From Clostridia bacterium (lineage in GTDB: Bacteria; UBA6262; WVXT01; JAUXBS01), in NCBI GenBank assembly GCA_030619245.1, contig JAUXBS010000054.1:1-7417 (forward strand): a stretch of DNA of 7,417 nt, written 5' to 3'. The notes beneath the pieces were generated by a model, which searched no databases, was not told the DNA's origin, and was given only the letters and a program-made list of their open reading frames with translations. The first letter of the stretch is position 1. Each line of letters starts with the position of its first letter. Below are positions 1 to 6,639 of this stretch, one piece after another. The translations under genes and the position numbers were made by a program.

Positions 1-293
1 ACTCCCTGGCTCTTTGCAAAACCGATGGCTGCGGGAGTGGGATTGCCTTTTTCATCAAAAGCGGCCTTCTTTGAAGGCCCCGGAACTGTTGTCTTCACAT
101 CCTCCTGCCGGTCCGACAGGCCGTCAACCAGAAGGACAAGCCTCCTGAAACTTGCCAGTGCTACAAGTTTATTAAAATTTATTCTATTCCCGGTAAAAAG
201 TTTCCTGGCGCCGTCCGCAAGTTGCTTCCTTGCAGAATCAATGTACCCGGCAGGCAGTTCCTCAGTACCGATTTCAAGCAGAAAATTCCTCAT
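1..293 (-). CDS. glyS: Glycyl-tRNA synthetase beta subunit, N-terminal 97 residues (cut by window edge)
   Basis: This is the start of the beta subunit of the bacterial alpha2beta2 glycyl-tRNA synthetase, which in the family carries tRNA recognition and aids charging by the alpha subunit in the cytoplasm. The visible protein begins MRNFLLEIGTEELPAGYI, the hallmark GlyS opening (LLEIGTEELP). It continues with a SFRRL-LLVDGL segment, equivalent to the usual TPRRL-VLV, then GPSKKAAFD and GNPTPAAIGFAKSQG, all typical of the GlyS N-terminal domain in the expected order. The ATG directly abuts the glyQ stop (TAAATG, no spacer), so it is almost certainly read by coupled translation from glyQ as the last visible gene of the aspS operon. 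The rest of the protein, usually near 690 residues in total, lies beyond position 1. No frameshift or stop is seen in the part present. Confidence 0.96.
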   Translation of the reverse strand, partial: MRNFLLEIGTEELPAGYIDSARKQLADGARKLFTGNRINFNKLVALASFRRLVLLVDGLSDRQEDVKTTVPGPSKKAAFDEKGNPTPAAIGFAKSQG

Positions 294-1157
294 TTATCCC
301 TCAATACCTCCGGGAGGCGGCCCTTTTTTCAGGTATAGCCCGGCAACCCTTTGAGCCAGGTTCCTTACCCTTGCAATATAATTCGTCCTTTCCTTCACGC
401 TGATTGCTCTCCTGGACTCAAGCAGGTTAAATGCATGCGAACACTTCATGACATAATCGTGGGCCGGTAAAACCATGTTCTTTTCCAGCAATTTCCCTGC
501 CTCGCTCTCGTATATATCAAATAACTTAAACTGCGCCTCAACAGTTGCCTCATCAAAAGCATACCTGGAAAACTCCTTTTCCTCCTCAAGATGAACCTCT
601 CCATACTTCACGCTGTCAGAGTAGTCCACATCATAAACACTTTCTTTTTTCTGGATGTGCATTGCTATGCGTTCCAGTCCGTAGGTAAGCTCTACCGTAA
701 CGGGATTCAGTTCAATTCCTCCCATCTGCTGGAAGTATGTAAACTGAGTTATCTCCATACCGTCCAGCCATACCTCCCAGCCCAGTCCCCACGCCCCCAG
801 GGAGGGAGATTCCCAGTTATCTTCAACGAAGCGTATGTCGTGCTGTTTTGGATTAATCCCTAATTTTTTAAGACTCCCCATATAAGTCTTCTGTATATCC
901 GCCGGGGAAGGCTTGATGACTACCTGGAACTGGTAATGCTTTCTCAGCCTGTTGGGATTTTCCCCGTACCTTCCATCCGCAGGCCTGCGGGACGGTTCAA
1001 CATAGGCAGCGGCCCACGGCTTTTCACCAAGACAGCGCAGGAACGTAGCAGGGTTGAAAGTACCCGCTCCCTTTTCAACATCATAGGGCTGAAGGATGAG
1101 ACACCCCTCAACCGACCAAAAATTCTGCAGCCTCATTATTATTTCCTGAAAAGTCAT
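294..1157 (-). CDS. glyQ: Glycyl-tRNA synthetase alpha subunit
   Basis: This is the catalytic alpha subunit of heterotetrameric class II glycyl-tRNA synthetase, which activates glycine with ATP and, with GlyS, charges tRNA-Gly. At 287 residues it is close to the usual 290-300. Visible signatures are [13 protein letters not shown] at the N-terminus, [12 protein letters not shown] (31-41), the motif 2 region [18 protein letters not shown] (54-71) followed by [12 protein letters not shown], then [20 protein letters not shown] (111-130), [10 protein letters not shown], and motif 3 [10 protein letters not shown] (157-166). All conserved blocks are present, so it should be active. The ATG lies 4 nt after the recO stop. 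The sequence just upstream (TGGGCTTGATAAT) has no strong Shine-Dalgarno, so expression probably depends on readthrough and re-initiation from recO. The split alpha/beta type differs from the single-chain GlyRS of archaea, eukaryotes and some bacteria. Confidence 0.98.
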   Translation of the reverse strand: MTFQEIIMRLQNFWSVEGCLILQPYDVEKGAGTFNPATFLRCLGEKPWAAAYVEPSRRPADGRYGENPNRLRKHYQFQVVIKPSPADIQKTYMGSLKKLGINPKQHDIRFVEDNWESPSLGAWGLGWEVWLDGMEITQFTYFQQMGGIELNPVTVELTYGLERIAMHIQKKESVYDVDYSDSVKYGEVHLEEEKEFSRYAFDEATVEAQFKLFDIYESEAGKLLEKNMVLPAHDYVMKCSHAFNLLESRRAISVKERTNYIARVRNLAQRVAGLYLKKGPPPGGIEG

Positions 1158-1161
1158 ATTA

Positions 1162-1914
1162 TCAAGCCCACTGTCTAATGAATTTTTCCGTCTTTAACTC
1201 GCCTGACAGGTGATACAAAAGATATGAATCTATCATATCCTTCAATCCCGCCCTGTGAGCCGGATTTATTTTTGCAGCATTTACTTCTGAAAAATCCTTC
1301 CTTTCAAAGTCAATAAAATAATCGATATACGCCCAGGATACGTTTAGCGCGCTCAAATCCCTGGATTCGCACCCGGGACAGATAATCCCTCCCTGGGCGG
1401 GGCTGAACTTTACGGTATTTCCCGCCCGTTTTGCAATTCTTTCACAGCACACACACCTGTCAAGGCATAGTTTATAGCCGGATACAGCCAGCAATTTAAT
1501 AACAAAAGCCCATCTAATCAGGTCCCTGTCACTGACCGGCAACTGCGAGAATGCTTCATTGAGCATGGAAAACACGGAAGGGTTCGGCTCATTATCTTCT
1601 GTTATTTTATTAACCAGTTCTACAATATAACTTGCCGCTACAAAAGAATCCAGGTCTTTTCTTAAATCACTGTATGACCTTATCGTGCTGCAACCTGTAA
1701 TCTTATAAAGTTCCGCCACTTCTTTCTTATACAGCATAAGCTCATTATATGAAAACAACTCCATTGAAGAACCAAATTTGCTTTTAGTCCTGCGCGCTCC
1801 TTTTGCAACAGCCCGTATTTTGCCCTGCTTTTCCGAGTACAGTACAACCACCTTATCCGCTTCTCCAAAATCATAGTGCCGCAGTACAATAGCCGATACT
1901 TTATGAAAACGCAC
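1162..1914 (-). CDS. recO: DNA repair protein RecO
   Basis: RecO is a recombination mediator that, with RecR (and RecF), displaces SSB and loads RecA on single-stranded DNA. The 250-residue length is normal. The N-terminal OB-fold segment shows the family pattern: [20 protein letters not shown] (7-26), then [21 protein letters not shown] (28-48), then a helical domain. A four-cysteine zinc site is visible: C154 and C157 (C-V-C-C) with C179 and C182 (CPGC), embedded in the family-typical FSPAQGG-I-C context. The start is GTG at 1914-1912, sharing one base with the TAG stop of the upstream dgkA-PAP2 gene (TAGTG). The N-terminus lines up with other RecO proteins from this codon and the next in-frame ATG is too far inside. 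No strong Shine-Dalgarno is present, so the 1-nt overlap suggests termination-reinitiation. Its place between dgkA and glyQ is the classical Firmicutes-type position, but era is missing next to it. Confidence 0.95.
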   Translation of the reverse strand: MRFHKVSAIVLRHYDFGEADKVVVLYSEKQGKIRAVAKGARRTKSKFGSSMELFSYNELMLYKKEVAELYKITGCSTIRSYSDLRKDLDSFVAASYIVELVNKITEDNEPNPSVFSMLNEAFSQLPVSDRDLIRWAFVIKLLAVSGYKLCLDRCVCCERIAKRAGNTVKFSPAQGGIICPGCESRDLSALNVSWAYIDYFIDFERKDFSEVNAAKINPAHRAGLKDMIDSYLLYHLSGELKTEKFIRQWA

Positions 1915-2663
1915 TAGCTGAATACCTGGAACATCAACGTGGTAATCAACACCCCGAGAGCACCCCCGGCTGTTACCTCAAGGATAGTATGGATTCCCTC
2001 CCTGTGCCTGCTCTCCGCGATTAGAACCGCCGTTATCAGGGTCATCCCGATTAAAACAACGTTATGAGTAATGAAAGCGGTCATGGTTGCCACTGCAAAA
2101 GCAAAGGCGCTGTGGAAACTCGGCATCCCGCCGCGCAGGGGTGAACCCTTGCCGACAATCGACTTCACCGCAATGATTAAAATGAACATTATTATCAGGC
2201 AGATTATTATGATATGCTCCGAGGCGTCTCTTACTTTGTCCAGCAGCGGAATGGTCAGGTCATAGCCAAAAAACTTCTTCTTGAAAAAAATCAGGTAACC
2301 CACCACAACCGCGTTAAGGGAAGCCAGGAAAACCATTCCCGCAGCCATGTCTTTTATGTTTTTTATAACCGGGTTGTACTTGTTTTCAATAAGATTAGAC
2401 ATATTCTCAACAACAGTATTCAAGATTTCCGTAATGAATACCAGGAGGATAGTAAACACAAGCGCTATCAAATCAATTCTTTCAATGTCCAGAAACAAGC
2501 CGATAGTAAGGACTATCAGGGCAACAAAAAAGTGTATTCTCATGCTCCGCTGCGTTTTAAAAGTATGAATTATACCTTTTATCGCGCAGTCAAAACTGTT
2601 TATAAGATTGGGTTTTGGTTCCGTTTTATTTTTTTTCAATCCGTCTTTCTCCGGTTCAGGCAA
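1914..2663 (-). CDS. dgkA: DgkA-PAP2 fusion: undecaprenol/diacylglycerol kinase joined to a PAP2 phosphatase
   Basis: This is a 249-residue membrane protein with two domains. Residues 20-127 are a DgkA-type kinase. They show the conserved E79-N82-E86 set in TEILNTVVEN, followed by K104-D105 in KDMAAGMVFL, with three membrane spans near 44-60, 64-84 and 107-127. DgkA of Gram-positives phosphorylates undecaprenol; that of proteobacteria phosphorylates diacylglycerol. Residues 149-248 are a compact PAP2 phosphatase: K172 and R177 before GGMPSFHSA (H184), then S218-R219-x5-H225-x3-E229, with about four further spans. A PAP2 domain of this kind usually dephosphorylates undecaprenyl-PP or lipid phosphates, so both halves could yield undecaprenyl phosphate. 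The start is TTG at 2663, chosen because AGGAGG lies 10 nt upstream and the DgkA homology begins soon after. It overlaps the 3' end of ybeY by 28 nt. Oddities are Q38 where the family metal ligand Glu is expected, and PSFH rather than PSGH. Substrates are inferred. Confidence 0.9.
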   Translation of the reverse strand: MPEPEKDGLKKNKTEPKPNLINSFDCAIKGIIHTFKTQRSMRIHFFVALIVLTIGLFLDIERIDLIALVFTILLVFITEILNTVVENMSNLIENKYNPVIKNIKDMAAGMVFLASLNAVVVGYLIFFKKKFFGYDLTIPLLDKVRDASEHIIIICLIIMFILIIAVKSIVGKGSPLRGGMPSFHSAFAFAVATMTAFITHNVVLIGMTLITAVLIAESRHREGIHTILEVTAGGALGVLITTLMFQVFS

Positions 2664-3130
2664 TTCAGTAATTCCTCCTCTTTTTTTCTCATTACCACAG
2701 CATCCTTCTTTTTTATATGGTCATACCCGAATAAATGAAGGACCCCGTGAGCGGTTAAAAGCGCCATTTCCATCCTTAAAGAATGATTAAACTCCCGCGC
2801 CTGGCTTCTTGCCCTTTCAATTGAAACAAAAACATCCCCGCCGTATATTTTATTTTTTTTATAACACTCCCCCCCTGCCTTTCCCGGAAACCCGGGGACT
2901 GAAGGGAAAGCAATTACATCCGTAACCCTGTTAACTCTTCTATACTTCCTGTTTACCTGCCTTATCCGCCTGTTATCAACGATTATCACACTCACTTCAA
3001 CCGGAGAAAAATCTATCCCGGAGCATTGAATTGTTTTCTTAACAACCCCCCTGATATATCCCCTGTTAAACCGGATCTTTTCCTGGAGGTTTCTTACCAG
3101 AATTTCCGCTTCCATTTTCACTGCTGTCAT
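2636..3130 (-). CDS. ybeY: Endoribonuclease / rRNA maturation factor YbeY
   Basis: YbeY is a small metal-dependent cytoplasmic RNase family involved in 16S rRNA 3'-end maturation and ribosome quality control. The key H-x3-H-x5-H zinc motif is intact: H128, H132 and H138 in AHGVLHLFGYDH. Also present are VSVIIVDNRRIRQVNRKYR (46-64), TDVIAFP (70-76) and GGDVFVS (97-103), all family blocks. Length is 164 residues, normal for YbeY. The loop between TDVIAFP and GGDV is somewhat long and Gly/Lys-rich (PGFPGKAGGECYKKNK). The start is uncertain. ATG at 3130 has GGGTGG only 3 nt upstream, while ATG at 3115 (MEAEILVRN) fits the family N-terminus as well. Either choice overlaps the upstream HD gene (65 or 50 nt), and the 3' end overlaps the next gene by 28 nt. 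The usual upstream neighbour phoH is not here. Confidence 0.96.
   Translation of the reverse strand: MTAVKMEAEILVRNLQEKIRFNRGYIRGVVKKTIQCSGIDFSPVEVSVIIVDNRRIRQVNRKYRRVNRVTDVIAFPSVPGFPGKAGGECYKKNKIYGGDVFVSIERARSQAREFNHSLRMEMALLTAHGVLHLFGYDHIKKKDAVVMRKKEEELLNCLNRRKTD
2674..2679 (-). promoter_or_regulatory. Ribosome binding site AGGAGG for the TTG-started dgkA-PAP2 gene
   Basis: A full AGGAGG lies inside the last codons of ybeY (the Glu-Glu-Glu stretch, GAGGAGGAA) and ends 10 nt before the TTG at 2663. It is the best Shine-Dalgarno in the operon. It decides the start of the fusion gene, because no ATG lies near and the kinase homology begins about 20 residues later. It also shows that the ybeY 3' end carries coding and initiation signals together. 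Confidence 0.8.
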
Positions 3131-4592
3131 ATTCCACCCGCGTATGATATATGCCTGTCAGAGTATTGATAAAACTTTCAGCTATTTTGTGAAGATTAAC
3201 CAGCGTGATATTGCAGTCATTTAACTGTCCATCGGTAAACTTGTTGTTAATAATAGTATTCACCAGGTCGGATATCCGTTCGTAGGAAGCGTCATCCAGT
3301 GTCCTTGCCGCAGCTTCCACGCTGTCAGCAAGCATTACGATTGCAGCCTCCCTGGTTTTTGGTTTTGGCCCGGGGTACCGGTATTTCGTTTCATCAACTG
3401 AAGAAGACTTATCTTTCTCAAGAGCTTTCATGTAAAAATAATGAATCAGCCCCGTACCGTGATGCTGCTCAATAATATCAATAATCCGTTTATTCAGGTT
3501 ATGTTTTGTGGCAAGAACCACCCCGTCCTTCACATGAGAAATCAGAATTAAACTACTCATATTCGTGGTTAACTCCTCGTGCTTGTTCATAATATTATTC
3601 TGGTTTTCCGCAAAGTAATCAGGCTTATTTAACTTGCCTATATCATGATAATACGCTCCAACCCTTACCAGCAGGGAATCCGCGCCTACCAGCTCCGCGG
3701 CCGTTTCGGCAAGGTTTCCCACTATCAGGCTGTGATGATAAGTCCCCGGTGATTCCAGCATCAATTTCTTCAACAACGGCTGGTTAAAATCCGCAAGTTC
3801 AAGCAGTTTGATATTCGTTACAATAGAAAAAACATCCTCAATGTACGGCAGGATGCCTATGGTAAGTATTACGCACAAGAAACCATTGCCGATTCCCCAC
3901 AGCATATCTTTCCACATGGATACAAAAGGAACATCTTTTATGAGATAAATCATAAATATTGCAAGGATATTTGCGCCGCTTACAGATAATCCCGCCTTGG
4001 TAATATCACGCCTGTTACGCACTGAATGAGTGCTGTATATCCCGGCCAGGCCCCCCATCACGGACACCAGGAAGTAATTGAAATTAAAATTATTTGTCAC
4101 TGCCAGGAGAACGCTTAATACCAGGAGTGAAATCAATGCCAGGGGAACGTTTATTAATATGGTTATCAGCATTATACCGCTGGTAATGGGGACGATATAA
4201 CCTGAAATGCTAACCCACCGGGAAAGAAACCCTGTTCCCACTATGAACAATACCATTACAATCACTATGAGCCCCAATAGCATTGCCAGCTCGCTGTTTG
4301 CAAGTATATCACTGGAATACCTGCGCAGATAGTATGTATAGATATACATCGCTATTGAAACAAACAGGAACAACCCCAGCGCTCCCTGCCAACCGGGCCC
4401 AAACTGCCCCCACAGCACCCACATTACCAGAATAAACATCACCAGCCCGACAATCCATACAGGCACATCCAGTTCCCTGAACAAAACAGGCTTTTCTTCC
4501 TTGCTCTTCTTTGGACTTCTATCTTTCTTCTCTCTGGTAACTTCCAACAATTTCAACAGAAACTGCCTGAAAGCCATTTTCATCCTGCTCAA
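3066..4592 (-). CDS. pgpH: Shortened PgpH/YqfF-type 7TM-HD phosphodiesterase (probable c-di-AMP hydrolase)
   Basis: This 508-residue protein has a basic cytoplasmic N-terminus (1-40), about eight hydrophobic spans between 43 and 250, and a C-terminal HD domain (about 280-485). The HD part has the ligand set of the PgpH group: H287 in SPGTYHHSLIVGNLAE, H316-D317 in AYYHDIGKL, H353 in ISHVKDG, H377-H378 in IEQHHGT and D423 in MLADSVEAAAR. RYPGPKPKTREAAIVML, DGQLNDC and LTGIYHTRVEY are further family blocks. PgpH proteins hydrolyse cyclic di-AMP to pApA at the inner membrane face, so that is the likely role. Family members usually exceed 700 residues and hold a large extracellular HDED domain after span 1. 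Here spans 1 and 2 are joined by only a few residues (about 61-67). Start TTG at 4592 is chosen for AGGGAG at 7 nt; the ATGs at 4583 and 4577 are worse placed. It follows aspS by 32 nt and overlaps ybeY. Confidence 0.9.
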   Translation of the reverse strand: MSRMKMAFRQFLLKLLEVTREKKDRSPKKSKEEKPVLFRELDVPVWIVGLVMFILVMWVLWGQFGPGWQGALGLFLFVSIAMYIYTYYLRRYSSDILANSELAMLLGLIVIVMVLFIVGTGFLSRWVSISGYIVPITSGIMLITILINVPLALISLLVLSVLLAVTNNFNFNYFLVSVMGGLAGIYSTHSVRNRRDITKAGLSVSGANILAIFMIYLIKDVPFVSMWKDMLWGIGNGFLCVILTIGILPYIEDVFSIVTNIKLLELADFNQPLLKKLMLESPGTYHHSLIVGNLAETAAELVGADSLLVRVGAYYHDIGKLNKPDYFAENQNNIMNKHEELTTNMSSLILISHVKDGVVLATKHNLNKRIIDIIEQHHGTGLIHYFYMKALEKDKSSSVDETKYRYPGPKPKTREAAIVMLADSVEAAARTLDDASYERISDLVNTIINNKFTDGQLNDCNITLVNLHKIAESFINTLTGIYHTRVEYDSSENGSGNSGKKPPGKDPV

Positions 4593-4599
4593 TTTATTT

Positions 4600-4605
4600 C
4601 TCCCT
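4600..4605 (-). promoter_or_regulatory. Ribosome binding site AGGGAG for the TTG-started HD gene
   Basis: AGGGAG lies in the 32-nt aspS-HD gap, 7 nt before TTG at 4592. The in-frame ATG at 4583 would be 16 nt away, which is too far, so this site supports the TTG start. I see no hairpin with a T-tract in this gap, so transcription from aspS should read through. Confidence 0.75.
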
Positions 4606-4624
4606 GTAACAGTAAAATTTGTAT

Positions 4625-6421
4625 CTACTTTATGATTTTTAGGTCAAGTTCCTTTAGTTGCTTTTCCGTAACTTTCGAAGGCGCTCCCGTAAGCGGGCAT
4701 GCCGCCCTCTGGGTCTTCGGAAAAGCTATAACATCCCTTATGGAGCGCGCGCCTGATAATATCATGATTAACCGGTCCATGCCAAACGCAAAACCGCCGT
4801 GCGGAGGAGCGCCATATTCCAGCGCATCAAGCAGGAACCCGAATTTTTCCCTTGCAGCCTCGGGCTTGATCTGAAGCAATTCAAATACTTTGTCCTGCAG
4901 GCCCTTCCTGTGAATCCTGATGGACCCGCCCCCTACCTCCATCCCGTTAAGAACCAGGTCATACGCCCTTGACCTCAACTTACCGGTATTGAGGCCTTCT
5001 TTATCAAGCTTCTCAATATCCTCTTCTACGGGCGCAGTAAAAGGATGGTGCATTGCCTGCCACCTCTTTTCATCCTCGTTGTATTCAAACATCGGATGGC
5101 CAACCACCCACTGAAAACTAAACACTTTCTTGTCTTCCGCGGGTATTAAGCCCAGTTTCTCTCCAAGCTGAAGCCGCAGGCCGGACAGGGCCTCACAAAC
5201 GACCTTTGGCTTATCCGCCACAAACAATAAAAGGTCGCCTTCCCCTGCCTTCATTTTATGCGTAATTGAATCAAGCTCTTCTTTCTTAAAGAATTTTGTT
5301 ATTGCGGATTCAGGCCCCTTTGATGTAACCTTAATCCAGGCAAGCCCCTTTGCTCCGTATTCCTGCGCCAAAGCAGTTAAATCATCTATTCCTTTCCTGC
5401 TGAACTCCGGAGCCCCGCCTTTCACATTAATACCGGAAACAATACCGCCCTTCCCGGCAGCCTCCTTAAAAACCTTAAACCCGCACCCCTCCGCGATTCC
5501 CGTTATATCCACAAGTTCCAGACCAAACCTGGTATCAGGCCGGTCCGTGCCGTACCTGTTCATTGCCTCTTCATACTTCATACAGGGAAAAGGGAGTTTT
5601 ATATCAACCTTCAGCGCTGATTTGAACACTTCGCTTACAAGCGCTTCAATTATCCCGCATATATCCTCTTCATTTACAAAAGACATTTCGAAATCAATCT
5701 GCGTAAATTCCGGCTGACGGTCCCTCCTTAAATCTTCGTCACGGAAACACTTGGCAATCTGAAAATATTTATCCAGCCCGGCAACCATTAACAACTGCTT
5801 GAAAAGCTGCGGGGACTGCGGCATGGCATAAAAACTGCCCTTATCCATACGGCTGGGGACAAGGTAATCCCTTGCGCCCTCCGGAGTTGATTTTGTCAGG
5901 ATGGGCGTTTCCAACTCAATGAATCCCTTATCATAGAAAAAATTCCTTACAACCCTGTTCACCTTGCTGCGGAGTATCATGGTCCTCATCATATTCTGTT
6001 TCCGCAGGTCTATATAACGGTACTTCATTCTTATTTCATCAGATACTTCTTCTGAACTGAAAACATCAAACGGTGGAGTTTTGGATTTGTTCAGAATTTC
6101 CACTTCATCCGCAATTACTTCTATCTCTCCCGTATCCAACCCGGTATTGACCGTGCCTGAAGGACGCGTCTCAACCTTTCCTTTGACAGAAATAACCCAT
6201 TCACTTCTTAAGCCGCGCGCTGCCCTGACAAGGCCGGATTCCGTCCCCTGCCCCTCACCCCTGCCGAATACAACCTGGGTGATGCCTTCCCTGTCTCTCA
6301 GGTCAATAAAAATCACTCCGCCATGGTCTCTCCACTTGTGAACCCACCCGGAAATTATCACTTCCTTTCCGGTATCCTTTTTTCTTAACCCGCTGCAATC
6401 ATGCGTTCTTCTTAGTTTCAT
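4625..6421 (-). CDS. aspS: Aspartyl-tRNA synthetase, bacterial type (probably non-discriminating)
   Basis: AspRS activates aspartate with ATP and charges tRNA-Asp in the cytoplasm. The 598-residue length is right for the bacterial form with a GAD insert. From the N-terminus there is an OB-fold anticodon-binding domain (ISGWVHKWRDHGGVIFIDLRD, 23-43, broken by no gap), then the class II catalytic core with TPEGARDYLVPSR (179-191), PQSPQLFKQLLMV (201-213) and motif 2 FRDEDLRRDRQPEFTQIDFE (226-245). A GAD domain follows at about 290-420, then GGGSIRIH (497-504) and motif 3 GFAFGMDRLIMILSG (543-557). H33 in RDHGG replaces the Leu of the discriminating E. coli-type enzyme. The start ATG at 6421 has AAGGAAGGTGAG directly upstream and matches the family N-terminus; the reading frame is open to an ATG at 6559, but that 46-residue extension is non-homologous and spans the promoter. 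It is the first gene of the operon. Confidence 0.97.
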   Translation of the reverse strand: MKLRRTHDCSGLRKKDTGKEVIISGWVHKWRDHGGVIFIDLRDREGITQVVFGRGEGQGTESGLVRAARGLRSEWVISVKGKVETRPSGTVNTGLDTGEIEVIADEVEILNKSKTPPFDVFSSEEVSDEIRMKYRYIDLRKQNMMRTMILRSKVNRVVRNFFYDKGFIELETPILTKSTPEGARDYLVPSRMDKGSFYAMPQSPQLFKQLLMVAGLDKYFQIAKCFRDEDLRRDRQPEFTQIDFEMSFVNEEDICGIIEALVSEVFKSALKVDIKLPFPCMKYEEAMNRYGTDRPDTRFGLELVDITGIAEGCGFKVFKEAAGKGGIVSGINVKGGAPEFSRKGIDDLTALAQEYGAKGLAWIKVTSKGPESAITKFFKKEELDSITHKMKAGEGDLLLFVADKPKVVCEALSGLRLQLGEKLGLIPAEDKKVFSFQWVVGHPMFEYNEDEKRWQAMHHPFTAPVEEDIEKLDKEGLNTGKLRSRAYDLVLNGMEVGGGSIRIHRKGLQDKVFELLQIKPEAAREKFGFLLDALEYGAPPHGGFAFGMDRLIMILSGARSIRDVIAFPKTQRAACPLTGAPSKVTEKQLKELDLKIIK

Positions 6422-6452
6422 CTCACCTTCCTTAAATACGAGTCGATAACGG

Positions 6453-6465
6453 TTGATATTATCAA
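6453..6465. repeat. Perfect 13-bp inverted repeat over the aspS -10 box (operator candidate)
   Basis: TTGATA-T-TATCAA is a perfect palindrome with a one-base centre. It covers the proposed -10 element of the aspS promoter (6456-6461), a position where a bound protein would block RNA polymerase. A partial copy of one half, TTGATAT, recurs at 6504-6510, 51 bp away. AT-rich promoter DNA makes chance palindromes more likely, so operator function is inference only. Confidence 0.4.
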
Positions 6466-6484
6466 ATAGGATAATATATGTCAA
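6456..6484 (-). promoter_or_regulatory. Sigma70-type promoter of the aspS operon
   Basis: On the minus strand a consensus -35 TTGACA (6484-6479) is followed by a 17-nt spacer and TAATAT (6461-6456, 4 of 6 to TATAAT). The predicted transcript would start near 6449, giving a leader of about 28 nt before the aspS ATG. That is too short for a T-box or other riboswitch. The promoter probably drives aspS through glyS, since no terminator is seen between the genes. Confidence 0.7.
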
Positions 6485-6589
6485 ACAAAAAACAATGGTG
6501 CAATTGATATAATAATAACTATCCTGTATCCTCCATTTATGAATGTGGCAAAACTTCATAAAAGAATGAGATGTTTGATGATTTTTTTA

Positions 6590-6618
6590 TAGACAAACGA
6601 GCTGTATTAGGATATAAT
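6590..6618 (+). promoter_or_regulatory. Sigma70-type promoter of the GT87 glycosyltransferase gene
   Basis: TAGACA (6590-6595, 5 of 6 to TTGACA), a 17-nt spacer and a perfect TATAAT (6613-6618) point rightward. A T-rich run lies just upstream of the -35 box. The start of transcription should be near 6625, leaving a leader of about 15 nt with GAGG (6631-6634) 5 nt before the ATG at 6640. It is divergent from the aspS promoter; the two -35 boxes are about 105 bp apart. Confidence 0.75.
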
Positions 6619-6639
6619 TCAACCTATGAAGAGGAAAGA

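Noticed and set aside
25..1178. Several plus-strand open frames opposite glyQ and glyS
   Set aside because: They mirror strongly conserved synthetase genes on the minus strand and show no motifs of their own.
2214..2738. Plus-strand open frame of 174 residues opposite dgkA-PAP2 and ybeY
   Set aside because: Its antisense frames carry clear, motif-bearing proteins; the plus-strand product is low complexity, has no recognisable domain and no ribosome site.
4593..4624. Possible terminator or promoter between aspS and the HD gene
   Set aside because: Only 32 nt, no stem with T-tract and no promoter boxes; it only holds the ribosome site.
6422..6559. 46-residue N-terminal extension of AspRS up to an ATG at 6559
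   Set aside because: The extension has no family similarity, covers a consensus promoter, and a good ribosome site directly precedes the ATG at 6421 where homology begins.
6422..6560. T-box or other tRNA-sensing leader before aspS, common in Firmicutes
   Set aside because: The promoter leaves only about 28 nt of leader and there is no T-box sequence or terminator hairpin.
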